A stretch of 64,000 bases of DNA from NCBI GenBank assembly GCA_032164245.1, contig JAVMKO010000003.1:32115390-32179389 (forward strand), in the 5' to 3' direction. The notes beneath the pieces were generated by a model. The model had not been told where the DNA came from and did no database searches. It worked only from the letters and a program-made list of their open reading frames with translations. The stretch is from Sternotherus odoratus (Eukaryota > Chordata > Testudines > Kinosternidae). This document shows, piece by piece, positions 22,991 to 36,200 of this stretch (positions within the stretch are counted from its first letter, which is position 1; every line of letters begins with the position of its first letter). The position numbers were made by a program, and so were the translations under genes.

Positions 22991-23320
22991 ATTACAGGCC
23001 GCACCCCCACTCCACTCCTTTCCCCAAGGCCCTACACCTGCCTCCACTCCATCCCTGCCCCTTCCCAAAACCACACTCCGTATCCACTCCTCCCACTCCT
23101 TCCCCCTGTCTCCTGCACACCACTGAACAGCTGTTCTCTGACATGCAAGAGGTTCTAGGAGGGCAGGGGAGGCATTGAGAAAGGGAAGGGGAAGAGTTGA
23201 TCAGTGGAGTCCATGGTCCCTGGAGTACCTTCACAGACCCCCCCCCCCCCCCTCCAGGGGCCCGTGGATCCCTGTTTGAGAAACTCTGTCCTAGAGCAAT
23301 GGTTTCTTTAGTTTGCTCAG
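22991..23320. mobile_element. Possible hAT-type MITE, C-rich side
   Basis: A C-rich degenerate repeat (22995-23110) is followed by a 15-C run at about 23238-23252. The text CTCCAGGGGCCCGTGGATCC then GTTTGAGAAACTCTG resembles a common hAT-derived end seen in turtles. Left boundary not found. Confidence 0.4.
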
Positions 23321-24611
23321 GCTATTACATATTTTAGGTGGGCAGTGGATTTCCTTTGACAAAGGAGTTGTTGATGATCTGCATTATCAGAGTTACTGGA
23401 CATTATCTGCTTGTTCTTATCTTCTAGAAGGGCAGGGGTCACAGTTCCAGGTACCTGATGTCACCAATTAGTCCTTTCTTCCAGTTATATTTAGTAAAAG
23501 TAAAAGAAAGCATGCTCCTAATCTGCTTTGAAGACTCAACTGGGATAAAGAGTGTCTCAGAATTATTCATTAATACCTCATAAGTGAAAACATTTCTCCA
23601 ATAAGCCCTATAACATGGTATTTAATACCTATTTAGTTTGGAAAGCACAAGTACATTATTTCTAATTTTATAGCTGGATTTGAGTGCAGTGCCTGGTGAC
23701 TAATCCAGCTGGGCTGCATGGTATTAATAGCTTAAAACTATTTTAAATATCAGTCATTTTTACTTGTGAAATCAAATATATCCTCAGAATTGTATCCTTT
23801 TCAACAGCTTTAGCAGCTTGATGAATCCTGTTACCATTAAACTGACTTGTAGAATTACACATTGTTTGTAAGAATTTTTCAGTATATTAAAATAAAAACT
23901 AAAATATCTGAGTGAATATGTGTGTGTGTGTGAGAGAGAGTATAGAACACACTAGCAAGCTACAGGCAATGCCTCCCAAATAGGAAGGAAAATTTATCTT
24001 TGGAGTGATACATCTGATACAGCTACACTATTATGCTGCATGAAATCCCAGGCAGATTTATCAACTTATTTTTTGCAATCTAGGATGCTCATCATATAAT
24101 AACAGAACAATGGAACTTTTAAAATACTTAGCAAAGTAATTATTCAGACCACAGCTATGACAAATATATTTGAGATAGGAGGGAGAACACACACGAATAA
24201 TTATAGTTACAAAATTAAGATACATGCTCTTCAGTTGAATACTATGTGAAATCAGGATCGGATTTCTGATGTGTTAAATACAGAAGGGTTAATTTCTTGA
24301 TTGAGAATGGCACATGGATTTGGTTTTTATGGCATTGAACAGTTTTTATGTTGAGTACAAAATCTGAAATAAATGCTACACATTAAGTTACAAAATTAAA
24401 AAAAAATAAGAAAAGCAATCTGGCTAATTATATTTGTGTTTTCTTTGTATCTTAACGGGATCAAATCATTTATACATAATGGTTACATCCATTGCAATCT
24501 GCAACTAATTTATGTAGATTCCTCAGTTTACCATTAGATGGCACTGTGGGAATAATGATCACTGCTTATAGGACAATTTGTATAAATCCCCCATATTCAA
24601 TCGCACAGAGT

Positions 24612-24654
<43 letters not shown>

Positions 24655-27529
24655 TCTGACTGTCTCCCACTGGTTTCACCAGTCTAATCCTGTCATACTA
24701 TGAGTCAGATTTTCTAGACACGCTTGCCACTGCCAATAATGGATATACTGAAACTGCTGACAACAAGTAGCTGATTTAGTTCATTTTATGGAAATGGTAA
24801 TCTTTTATCTTAAATTACTTGCTAGTGAATCTACCTTCTTCTAACAGGTTTTCCATCATAACATTTACCTGCACATAATTGCCTCAAATGTTTGCTACCC
24901 AGATCATCGGTCTGACAATGACACATTAATAGCTAAAGTGGTGCACAATTTTCACACTGAAATTGGGATTAATTATGAAATTGAAATTTGGCCCTGGTTT
25001 ACCTAGCTTTCCATGGAAATAGGCAGTTTTGGGGCTGGGTCCCTTCACTCTATACATACTGATATCCCTCGATACACACTACCCAACAATCTCTAGGTTC
25101 CTCTTTAACTCAAATTATTTTCTCTCTTATGTAACTCTGTTAATATGGCACTACAAGGTTTTGCCATTGTTGTCTTAATGATTTCCATATCAAATGTGTT
25201 CAACTGAAGAGTAAAAGGAGATTTTTTTTTCAAATTGCCAGTCTTGCAAACTCACCCTTGGCTTTGAGCGATAGGCTGGATTCTTTCCATATTATACATC
25301 ATCAGCAATTACAATATTTCTGAAGGCCAAATTCTGCCCTGAGTGATACCTGTGCAATTCTTTTGCTTTCAAGGCTTTTGAAGATCTTGGATCTTTAGCA
25401 AACAATTCAGTTGAATAGAATCCAGCTCTCTCTATCTCAGTTTTTTCGGCTCTGCATGGCTAAGAAGAATAAAAAGCAGTGAATATTAATTTTTGTCACT
25501 AAAGCTAGTAAATATGACTTTAAAGGCACACAGAGAGCAGATATGTTAAGGAAGAAAAGTACCAGTTTCGCATGATCATTTTTTCCAGATTAGACCTGTT
25601 CTTTAGATGATTTTGTGTGGATAAGGCCCAGTGCCTTCCAATAGGCTGAGATTACAGTGACTTCTTGGAGTGGCTGACCGGGCTACTCCACCTTCTTGCA
25701 GATACTCAGGGTGTCCCTGACTTATCTAGAAGGCGCGAGACCTGTGTGAGTTCTAACCACCCACCAATCTAGCATCATGAAAATGCTATGCCCACAATTT
25801 TGTATTTTCCCTTGTTGGTGCATATATTGGAAAATGAGGAGTCTCTCTATTGGGTAATGTACCCAGTTCAAATAATTTAAGGTAAAGCAGTGTCCCCCAG
25901 GACCCAAAGGAGGGAACGTGTGGGTTGAAATATATCACTTTGAGAGCTACTAAAGCAAAGGTTTCAGGATAGGGTTAGTGGTCTAAATGGTTTCATTAAA
26001 GCCTAATTTGGTCCTCTGAGAGTTTTTAAATATATCACATATGTCTGGCAGAATGGTTCTTTGTCTAACATGGTTGTATAAGAAAACCACATATGAAGCA
26101 ATGGGTTGTCAGTGGCTCCCAGCTTGCTCTGGATACAACTGAGATGGAGGTGCTTTTTATGATTCTCTTGTATGGAAACCAGATTTGCATCAGGATCCAG
26201 CTGGTTTCCGTCAATTTGCTGAGACCATCAACCTGCTGAGAATTTCCAGAGCACAATTCATTGTAACTACCCCTGCCCCCACTCCACCCTGAAATGTCCC
26301 AGTTACAGTTGGGGATGTTGTAGGAGTCAGTTAGGCTGACCCTGTACCCATTGAGGACTCTCCCATGACAGAGGTATTCTGAGCTAGGGAGATGCAGCCA
26401 AGCTCTGAGCCTTCTGAACCACTGGAGCAGTGCAAGATGATCAGAGGGGGCTAGAGGAAATAGCACAATGTGGTTTGGAGAAGATGCTACATCTTACTTC
26501 AATTTTATTTTTCTTTATAAAAAAGGCAGAAATGAATTGTTCATTGAAAGAAAAGGGTTTATATAAATACAGCATGAATAGGATTTGACTGTGTCTCTTG
26601 AGATGTTCTATAGACACTTTATCTGCTAGGCTACACGGTATTCCACAAGAATTAGTTACAAGAGGGCTCTTTTATTGTTCCCTGAATGCAACAGAAACAT
26701 ATTGAGAATTTCAAATAAATATATTTTAAAAATTCACAACATCCGAACTTAGGCATTTAAAAAACGTTGCTCCCTTTTTCTTGGCAAGCTCTATTCCTTG
26801 TGCATGCACATTTCATCACCATACTTAACTTGAGTGCTTTTTCAAAATGATCAGAAGATAAAGCACAATGATTTTTTCTTTATTTTAGCTCCACATTTAT
26901 CCACAAACAGGTCATGTATTAAAATCTGTTTTGTATGTGAAATACAAAAATCACCATTCTCTTGCCTCCTGTACACTGGAGAGTTGGAATCCAATCATCT
27001 TCTTCTTGAAAGTGAACAGGGAAATACGAACTGTCTTCAGTAGGAGCAAGATGTACCCATAAATTGCTACTGTGTTGCTGATGTGGCCTTTTTTTTTTTT
27101 TTATGAATATTGCATCTTTATGGCTGACATCTGCCTATTTTTGTTTTGGATGTGCAGTGTTTTTGATCAAATGACTAATATAATGGTAGTGCTCTTTTTT
27201 CTAACTTGCCTTCAAGTCACTATTGTGACTCTTTTGGGGAGAGAGGGGGGATAATATTGATACTCACGTCTACAGTTTAAAAGGCCAGTCCAATAAACAC
27301 TCAAATGTACTTCATTTCCAGGGATGTCACTCATTTGAGTCCCCTAATTACCTCCAGTCCACACAAATTTGGCTTCCCCTCATCTTTCTTAATTACAAGC
27401 ATTTAAATCACACAAAGAATAATGAAACTGAGGGTACAGAATGTGCTATTTATATGAAAGGAAGGAATCCCACATAATTATCCTGATTGGGTAATTTTCA
27501 ATATCCCTCCTTTTAGGTGCTTGTCTCAT
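23321..27529. other. Unassigned AT-rich sequence with microsatellites
   Basis: Contains (TG)n/(AG)n at 23917-23940, a longer (GT)n at 24613-24653, and T runs at 25222-25231 and 27088-27103. The frames at 25722-25907 and 26065-26466 have no recognisable domain. Confidence 0.5.
24613..24653. repeat. (GT)n microsatellite
   Basis: About twenty uninterrupted GT units, ending at TCTCTGAC. Likely length-polymorphic. Confidence 0.95.
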
Positions 27530-28740
27530 GCTATGAACATAGGAATTGATGGATCAGTTGGATCAGACCCAAGGTTCATCTCATCAGTAGTTTCTCTCTG
27601 ACAGTGGCCAGTACCAGCTGTTTCAGAGGCAATGTAAGAACTCTGCAGTTGGCAGATGTGGGAATCTCTCTCTCCCTTCCCCTTCCATTCTGATCTTCAT
27701 TAGTTAGAGGTAGACTTAAGCCTTAAAGCATGATTTAATATCTCTTCCAAAATTGTCATTAATGATAATAATTCTGCATGTTCTTAGTATTTACACTAAT
27801 GTCCACACTCCTTTTGAATTTTGCTCTTATTCAGCATTAATGACGTCTTGTGCCAACGAATTGCTCAGTTTCATTACACATTGTGTGAAACGGGAGGCAG
27901 CATTGCCTAATGGTTGGAGCATGAAACTGGCACTCAGGAGACCTTGATTCAATGCTTGGCTGTGTCACTGACCTACTGGGTGACCTACGGCAAGACATCT
28001 CCACTCACTGTGCTTCAGATTCCCATCTGCAAAATTGGGATAATGATATTGATCTCCTTTGTAATACACTTGGAGATCTGCTTATGAAAAAAACTACATG
28101 AGAGCTAGGCATGATTTATTATTATTTTATTGGTTGCGATGACTGTCCCTTTATTCCTTTTTTTTATAATACGGGGAGAACAGAAATTCCTACTATGCTT
28201 TCACTGTAGCATCCATTATTTTATATACTTTAATCATATCCTCTTTCTGAGAAAAACAATTCCAATCTTTCCAATCTCTCTTCCTATCAGAGTTTTTTCC
28301 CTGTCTTTGATCTTCTCTAAGCCCCCACCCTCTTGCTCTGCACAATTCTTTTAGAAGTGGAGTGACCAGTACTGCAAACAGAATTCCATATGTTATATAA
28401 GGATATTATACTATTATCCATATTATTCACCATCCCATTCTTTATGCATGCTAACATCTCTGCTTTTTGAGTGGAGCTGCTCATTGAGTAGATGTCTTAA
28501 ATGGGCCATCTACAGTTATGCCTAGATCCCTTTCTTCAAGTGATACAGTTAATTTAGAACCCTAACAGGTATACAAGTAGTTACTATTTTTCTTCCAGTT
28601 TGTATTTATACTTTGTATTTATTGACATTGAATTTCATTTGTTATTGTGTTGCCAATTCACATAGATTATTTAAGTTTTTCTGAAGTTCATCACAGTCCT
28701 CTCTGGTCTTGACTAACCTAAACATCTCTGTGTCATCACA
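27530..28740 (-). mobile_element. CR1-clade LINE, interrupted by a MIR
   Basis: The left block (27530-27885) carries the 3' end in minus orientation (GATCAGTTGGATCAGACCC ... GTACCAGCTGTTTCAGAGGC ... AATCTCTTCCAAAATT-type text). The right block (about 28130-28740) carries the upstream part, including TTGACATTGAATTTCATTTG and the GAGTAGATGTC segment. The two blocks lie in the order and orientation expected for one copy, separated by a MIR. The subfamily is the same as at 11907-12990 and 61070-61815. No intact frame. Confidence 0.75.
27886..28128 (+). mobile_element. MIR SINE, full length, nested in the CR1 copy
   Basis: Complete MIR layout: tRNA-like head (GCCTAATGGTTGGAGCATGA with TTGATTCAATGCTTGGCT as B-box region), CORE (CACTGACCTACTGGGTGACC, CCATCTGCAAAATTGGGATA) and 3' part ending in a TTATTATTATTTTATTGG tail. 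Confidence 0.9.
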
Positions 28741-29529
28741 GGGTCCACTCACCACTAGGGCACCTCTTCCTGGTTGCTGTAAGGATAAACTCTTCACAAG
28801 TCTGAAGCCCCCATCCAACTGGTCCTTTCCCCATGATCTCTCTCTTTCTTTGGAACTCGTGGTGCTGCTCCATGACTCAGCCCTCTGGGGTACCAAATGA
28901 CAACTGGACAACCACATTAGGCAGTTGAGCACCACTGCCTGGTCTTTGCCACTTCCCCAGTGGCTGGTAGGGGAACCTAGGTCCACATATTACTTTAGGT
29001 TCCAATCCAGGAACCATGTACTTGGCAACAATTGCCTGCTTTCTCTTGGACTCAGTCTTCTTTCCTTGGACATTTTACTACAGCTTCTGGCTCCCCACTT
29101 TCTGTGTGTACCAGCTCAGACTCCTCCCTGGGAATAACTGCAGACTACTGAACTCCACAGCTTCAAACACAGCTCCCTTCTCCCAAGGAGTGACAGCAAA
29201 CTACTTCTCCTGCAGCCCCTTTCTGCTGCCAGCTTCCTTCCTTTTGCACATTCCTGCTCAGGAATTTCCATCTCTCTCCAATCAGACTTTTCATCCTTGG
29301 CTCTCCCTCAGGTGCAGCCTTTCAAGTTAATTCACCCTCTCCTCAGCCTCATTAACCCTTTCAAAGTTGGTATGGGGTGGACACACACATCTGCAAATGT
29401 TGCTACCTCTTGCTGCCTCTTCCCTTCTTCCATCTAGAGCAGTATTCTTACTAAGTATGGAAATTGCAACATTTACAAGTTAATAGAAAGTTTTGAAATC
29501 CATTAAAGGGCTTTAGGAGATGAAGAGTG
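28741..29529. other. Unassigned pyrimidine-rich sequence
   Basis: C/T-rich on the plus strand with blocks such as CTCCTCCCTGGGAATAACTG. It could be an LTR relic linked to the gag remnant that follows, but I see no termini. The plus-strand frames are not gene-like. Confidence 0.4.
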
Positions 29530-30110
29530 AATCTTTGCTATTCCTCCAGGAAATGAAAATATGAGTTACTTGTCCACCTGGCGGCTTGAAATTTCTGCCT
29601 GTATTTCTTGGGCAAAAGCCCCAGGTGGTCCAAAATCCCTGCCTTCATGGTATCATAGTCCCTAGCATGCACATCTATCAGGGTCATATATGCCGCCTGC
29701 ACCTCCCCCGCAAGATAGGGGGCTAGCTGCAGGGCCCAGGTTGTCCGGTCCCATCCCACGCCCAGGGACAGCTGCTCAAAGGTACCCAAAAAGGCATTGG
29801 GGTCATCTGTCGGGGCCAGAGGTCTTACAGAGGCTGAAGCCTGGGACCCGGGTGCCATCTCCACCTGCAGGACTCACTAATTTTTGCAGGAACTGCTGCT
29901 GCACTGTCAACTACTCCTTCATAAAGTCCTGTAGGGTCTTCTGCTGCTCTGCCTGCCACATGAGTAGAGGCTGCCTCTCCACCTGGTGGGTCTGCTGAGA
30001 GGCCTACAGTGCTTTCTGTATCTCCGCCTGTCACTTGGTGAACCACTTCAGGGTGCTCTCCATTTTCCAGGTCACCAAACTGTCTCTGGCAACAGGGTCT
30101 GCTGGCCTGC
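29530..30110 (-). pseudogene. Ty3/Gypsy-type gag relic, SCAN-like domain
   Basis: A minus-strand frame of 108 residues (29538-29864) holds a helical capsid-like domain: DDPNAFLGTFEQL, then WALQLAPYLAGEVQAAY, then YDTMKAGILDHLG and YRQKF. This is the gag domain from which vertebrate SCAN domains derive. The N-terminal half lies upstream in another frame (about 29865-30066), with a Gln-rich coiled-coil-like stretch, so a frameshift separates the two. At 30088-30120 the sequence matches the inner end of the LTR at 30420 (CAGGGTCTGCTGGCCTGCCC), placing the relic directly downstream of an LTR edge. Gag would form the particle shell; no pol is present. Inactive fragment. Confidence 0.75.
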
Positions 30111-30419
30111 CCCTCTTCCTGGGCAGTATCTTCACCCATCTTCTGGACTTTCTCTGTTCCACCCCAACTTATTCCAGAAACTTCCACTCTGTTGCCACAG
30201 AAAGTAATTATTTTACATGGGTAACTAATTTGTTATGCAGTCACATTTGTTTTATACTGGGGTGACAAGTGGGTGGTTGTATATAAGTCACATTAAGGTG
30301 CTAATAAAAATAAAGAATAAAAACTAAAAAGAGAGGCAATGATGTAAAGGTTGATGATGTCACAATGTGGTATGTGGAAAAAATATATGTGGTGCCGTGT
30401 TAAAATTGGAATATGTCTT
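30111..30419. other. Unassigned spacer between gag relic and solo LTR
   Basis: No feature recognised apart from A-rich text at 30300-30335. Confidence 0.5.
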
Positions 30420-30791
30420 TGTAACAGGGTCCGCTGGTCTGCCCCTCTTCCCGGGGCCTGCCTGATGCCAATAAAGCTCAGAGAGGCCTCAGATATGCAG
30501 CACCCATATCTTTATTTACAGAGTCCATAGTATTAAGCTATATTCAAAGCTTGTAGGCCCAATTAGCTCCTTGTACAAACAGAGTCATCCCTCAGCCAGG
30601 AGACTGACCTTACCCTGGTAATTTCCCCCCTGCCTTCTGGCCCCTCCCAGCTTTTATAGCCCTTAGATCCTCAGGCCAGCAGGTGCAGCCAATCCTCAGG
30701 CCAGGCTCAGGCTTTTCCCCAGCCCCAATCTATTTCCCTTGCTGATTGAGCAGGGGCTAATTAGGTGCCCTTGCACCAGCACCCTGCTACA
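30420..30791 (-). mobile_element. Solo LTR, minus orientation, perfect target duplication
   Basis: Plus-strand ends are TGTAACAGGG and CCCTGCTACA. Both flanks carry GTCTT (30415-30419 and 30792-30796), a perfect 5-bp duplication. Read on the minus strand, a TATA box (GGCTATAAAAGCTGG) lies at about 30648-30662 and AATAAAG at about 30510-30517, giving a standard U3-R-U5 of 372 bp. The inner edge is similar to that at 30088-30120 beside the gag relic, so both probably belong to one Ty3/Gypsy-like family. Confidence 0.88.
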
Positions 30792-30796
30792 GTCTT

Positions 30797-31829
30797 CATA
30801 GCATCAACGGTTGATTTTAATGTTATGGTTCTGTGCCCTGAAATTTATTATAGAAAACAATGAACCACCAATTCACTTTTCATATGTTGTCTGGGATCTC
30901 AAATAAGAGAAGCAGATAGGTTGAGATTTTGGGCTCTGTACTTTTTTCTGCTGCCTTAACAAATGTACTTGCAGTATCCTAGCTCTCTCTTCAATAAGTA
31001 TTCAGTTTGATGTCAAGCTTGTCCATTCATTCCATTGCACTATTGACAAGCTGGATTGATTGCCAAGTCACATAGCCTTAAAATAGTGGTTCCTAACCTT
31101 TTTGTTGGAGCCCACTTATAATGAACTGGTTGATGCAATGCCTGGGCACAATTGCTGCTGTTTCTTCTGTGCAGTTTCCTTACCCAGCATTTTTTATTCT
31201 CTTTGTCATATTCTTTGTTGTCTGTGTGATTTTATTTGCTTTCAGATTCTTTTTGGTTTTTTTCTCTGTCTGTTAAATACCTCCTGTTCCTGTGGTGACT
31301 TCCCATTTCCCAACCTGCCAGAAGGGTTTTTCAGGTGGAATGAGGTAGCATTTTGTTGGCTCAATAGTCCTGTGCGCTCCGAGGGAAACTTAGAATGCTC
31401 GGCTGTTGTCTGAGACTGTGTGAGCTGCTTCCACAGCTGGCTACTTTAAGGCTGATAAAAGATCAGGGAAATAATACTTATGGTTTTCCAAGGGCTTAAA
31501 TGCAGTTTTACTTGAAACTGCATATTTTGGGGTGGGTCTAGGGTCATTGGCTTTCTCTGCCCCACTATTTTCCTGTACCACATTGCCCCCCATCCCTTCA
31601 CTTACTAGAAGGGAAAGGTATGGTAAAATATGACAGTAAATGCTTGCAGTAACTACATAGTAGATCCATATCCCAATATGTGATATATGTACTTGACTTC
31701 TAAGAGCGTATATTACATTAAAAAAGGTCTTGTCTTCTCAAGGAAAAAAGGTATATTCTTAACTCATATTAGCTGAAACGTGATACCTAACATCAGATAA
31801 AATTGTAATGAAAGAGAAGGCAGATGGTA
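30797..31829. other. Unassigned sequence
   Basis: Text near 31086-31100 (TAGTGGTTCCTAACCTTTTT) resembles a hAT terminus, but no partner end was found. Confidence 0.45.
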
Positions 31830-32604
31830 TGTCATAAGTATAAAGTAGCTTAGAACTACTGTTTTACCTGTAAAGGGTTAAACTGAAGTAACCTGAGTGG
31901 ATGAGGTACTAGAGATGCTAATCAACCTCGGAGACAAAAAGAGAGTTTTTAGTTTCGGTTTTAGCTCCCTCGTCTCGCTCGTGCTGCTGTTCGTCCGGCT
32001 ATGGGACGAACCAACCTTCTGTTTCTAGTCTACGTTTCTATAATCTTCTAAGAAGTCAGGTCCAGTAGTAAGTGAATTGCATGCTTGAACTGTATCACTT
32101 GATAATTGATCCACGGTGTATCTTTTACTGTTAAACTTTAGCAGAGGAAGAATTCCAGGGAGGGGGTCAGGATACTGTGTGATGCAGCAGGGTTGTTTAT
32201 TCTATTAATTTCTATACCAGGGATTTATACTTCTTTTTTTTCTTTTATTAAAATCTTCATTTTAAGATTCTGTCTGCTTGTTTCTATTGGATAGATCCTG
32301 GTTTGGATCGGACACATCTCACAGAAAGTGAGGGTTTTGGTCTTTGTTCTCAAGTCTCTCCCAGGTAAAGGGAGGAGATTTGGGGGTGATTAAAGTAGGG
32401 GTTCCAATTTACCCTAACCCATGGCTTTGGGGGCTTAAATTGGTGGTGACAGCGTTTTCCAAGCCCAGACATAGGAGAAGTTTGTTTTCTGGGGAAAAGT
32501 TTTAACCTAAGCTGGTAAAATAAGCTTGGGGGGTTATTTATTTTTTCATGCGGGGTCCCCAAATGTTTACCCTAGAGTTCATAGTGGGGAGGCAAACCTT
32601 GACA
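31830..32604 (+). mobile_element. Solo LTR, perfect target duplication
   Basis: Starts TGTCATAAGTATAAAG and ends CAAACCTTGACA. Flanked by TGGTA on both sides (31825-31829 and 32605-32609), a perfect 5-bp duplication. The TGTCA...TGACA ends are inverted. ATTAAAATCTTCATTTTA near 32248-32270 may be the poly(A) region. It resembles an LTR family that is frequent in turtles. The minus-strand frame at 32350-32562 lies inside it and is not a gene. Confidence 0.88.
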
Positions 32605-32842
32605 TGGTAGTGTAATATGAATAAATCCTAGGCTTTCCCATCATCTTCACTGCAACCTGCTATATGGTGTGAAAACTACAAGCTGCATAACTACTAGGAT
32701 TTTACTGGGATGTTACTAACATGAGTTAAGAACTCATTTTTTTCTCCTTATGAAGACACATCCAAAGGGCACCCCATATACTCAGACAGTTTTCATTTCT
32801 CTCACTTATAGGGGAGAGTGAACCATCAAGACATTGGTTATA

Positions 32843-33258
32843 ATTAGAGCTGGCTGGGAAACAGATTTCCCATCCCTTGAAAAATATTGAGATTTAAAAA
32901 AATAATTCCTATCAAAAATTGGGAATAAAAGCCAAAATCCTTATTTTTTTTTTTATGAACCAAAAATCCAGGAAAAAAATGATATGGTCAAACATTTCAT
33001 TTCAATAAATTAAAAATGTTTAATTTTATATTTTAACCTTTTTATTTACTTAAAAAACATAAAATAACAACTATCAAAAGAAGCAGCTGTTTCTCACTAA
33101 AATGCTGAAACATTTAATTCTGACAATTTTCCCCCCATATTTTCCCTAATTGAAAAATGTGCTGAAACTGACATGCTTCCACAAGGAATTCTATTTTTCA
33201 CAAATTGACATTTTACAGTGAAAAACATTTAATGAAAAAATTCCTGACCAGCTCTAAT
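32843..33258. mobile_element. AT-rich MITE with AGAGCTGG termini
   Basis: Inverted ends ATTAGAGCTGGCTGGGAA on the left and, read in reverse, ATTAGAGCTGGTCAGGAA on the right. The interior is AT-rich and non-coding. TAA/TTA bases at the edges suggest a 3-bp TWA target, but hAT cannot be excluded. Confidence 0.7.
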
Positions 33259-36200
33259 TACAATGCTGAGTGGTCTAACTTCTGATACTATGGAGCTGCC
33301 ATCATAGGGACATTCTCCTGGATAGGCTCAGCAGAATGCTTCATCTGACCAAGGAAAACAGACTCAGGCACCATGAAACTTCACACCTGGCTCTGAAACA
33401 AAGAAATGATTGAGCAATATGGTAAATGGGCTCAGATACTCCAAGGAAGTCAAAGCCAAATTTCGACGGACAAGCTGTGTGAAAAGAACAGCAGGTCATT
33501 CTGTCAATGATGACCAGGATGGGTCACGGGAGGATCTTGAATGTGTAAGAAAGTGTGATTTGCCTCAGTTCTGTTTCTGAATTTAAAGCCTATCTAACTT
33601 AGCTTATAGTAAAGCATAAGACAAGGAGAGACAAAATATGCCTGCAGGCTGTTTGTTGTTATATAAAACTCTTTTTCTCTGATACCTTGTTCCAGCTATA
33701 ACTAAACCTACTGTGTTTTAAGAAATCTTTTGGTCAATATCACAAGTTCCTGACTAGAGGAATTGTAGGTACCTGTAGGGCAATAAGCCATTTGTACAAG
33801 CAGATTATTGACCTGGGTCCCAGTATAAGAGTGGAAGAACTGAGAAAGTTTATCCTGAGACAGGTAAGGACAAGAGGTTACACCTGAAGGGATTCACTCG
33901 GCATGATCATAGAAGGAACTCAAGTGTAAGTAGCCCTGTGACTTTGACAAAAGGAAAAAAAATGTTGGTTTGGCATTTCTGTCTAGGCACACTGGGTATA
34001 TATATTTCTGCTGCACAACATGCTGTCGCTGCTATTTCAGCTACAAAGCTGAAACTGCCTCATCAACCACAGCTGCTCCCTTAATAACCTTGTAATTCCA
34101 CATTTCACACATCTTTTTTTCTGTGTGCTCTACATTATATCTCAATAAATTCTCATCTCTCTATCCCATTGTTCCTCAAAATAACAACTGTGGAAGTACA
34201 GTATAATGCCAGTATTAGCAATCAGTTCAAGAAAACTAGTCATACAGATGAATAGTATGAATGAAAACCTGCCCATTTCCCCATCATCAACAGACCCACT
34301 TTTGAAAAGGCTATCAAGAGTTATAAATGTAGCATTATCAAGAAGCTTGACTATAGAGATATTAAAAACTAAAATATACGTATATCACATGTACAGGCTG
34401 TTGCATCCAGAAGAAGCCATTCTAATGATAATTCATCATCTAAATTTCCTACATTTATTTTATTCACTGCATTTAAAGTTAAATATGAAATGCAGATCAT
34501 GGGGAAAGAATATGTTACTGTAATTGCTAGAGGAGGTGAAAACTTAAGAACATATAATGGCTGATGCAAGTTTCCCACAAAGACAACATCTTCATTAAGT
34601 TATAATAACAGTTCCACTGAAGGCTGTTTTCTGCATTTGCAATAAAAGAGTCAGGTATTAGGAATGAACCCATATTAACACAACTGAACTAGGACACGTG
34701 CAAAAAAACCCTGCTTTTGTATCAACATGCTGCTGATTCTCAATCTCAGAAAGACAGTAGCACAGCTGGAAAATGGTCCTTTGCTCTCCTTCCTCCTCTT
34801 TGCTTTTCCAATGAAGAAACTGTTAAAAATCAACACTAAGAACTTGGAAAAAGCCAATAAGGACGTGTGAGTAATCCTAATTATCCTTATGTATATTCCC
34901 AGTTATAGTTCAGGGGGATTACTCATCTACTTGTGCACAGTCCACCAGGCCACCTCTCTTGCCTGTGGAAGCCCATGGCACTCACCAGCTCTCAATCCTC
35001 TGCTCAGTTTCAATAGTGGAGAAGAGGGAGGAGACTCGGAGCTGTGTCTCAACTTCATGCCATGAGGTGAGGAATCTGAGCTAGAGTATTCTTTGATTCT
35101 TATACAATATTTCCTTTTTTATCTTTTGCCAAATAAAGCAAGGCTTCTAAGTATGTCTGGCTCAGATAATTAACTACATGCTCCTAAAACAGGGAGGATG
35201 TTACTAAGCATCCTTGCTTTTGTATTCAGAGTGAGCTGAATTGGTGTTTCCACTTTGTTTTGGAGAGTACAAGTTTTCAGTGAAGCATCTCACAGTACGA
35301 TTATGTGCTTTTCATCTGCAGAATAACCTCTGCAGTCAAAAATCAATACATACACAATGTGAAAATCAGATTGTTCCTATCCACAGGTACCTGCAGCATT
35401 ATACTTGAAACAGCTCTGATTTTCTTTGATTGGGAAGAATGGTTCCCCTATAGACTTGTGTGCATTTATGCACAGAAGCAGTGCCATTTTTCTATACATA
35501 AAAATGTGACAGCTTTAAAGTCCATAATCTCATGGACCTGCATAGCTAGAAACAGGGGATTTAACCAATAGATAGGGGAGATTCCCAGCTACTAAATGGG
35601 ACAGAAGCCTCACTTTCAGTCCTAGATGGCCTCGTGATAGCATATCTTAAAATGGAGATATTTCAATGTAGGCAATTCTAGAGGTTTTTAATGGCTCCCT
35701 CCAAGTCTTGTACAGTTGACCTCCTGGTAAATAATGCACCTGACTTTACAGGCAGAGGGATATGAAAACCAGTATATTCTTTTAAAATGTTCTAGACCAG
35801 CCCTAAATCTGTACTTCTCTAACATAGAGGGAACACACAGATACATGATGGTGTGATGTCATATAAAAGATACTGAGTATCATTTGGTATGACCTGCATA
35901 ACTAACTCATGGGTTTTCAACACAAGTCAAGTCATGATCTCAAACTCATTATTATTATTTACCATTATTACCATAGCAACTATGATCCCTAATCATGGAC
36001 TCTTTATACCATTCCACCCTGCCATGGATACTCCCTCTCTCCTATTTTAAAATTCATTGAAGTGGCTAAATGGATTTATGCTTGATTTGCACCAGAAAAA
36101 AACAGGACACATGTTTCTATGAAATGTATCAACATCTTACTAGTGTTAAGAGCTTATGTAAATAGCCACACTTATGGAAACCATTTTCAGATCACACCAA

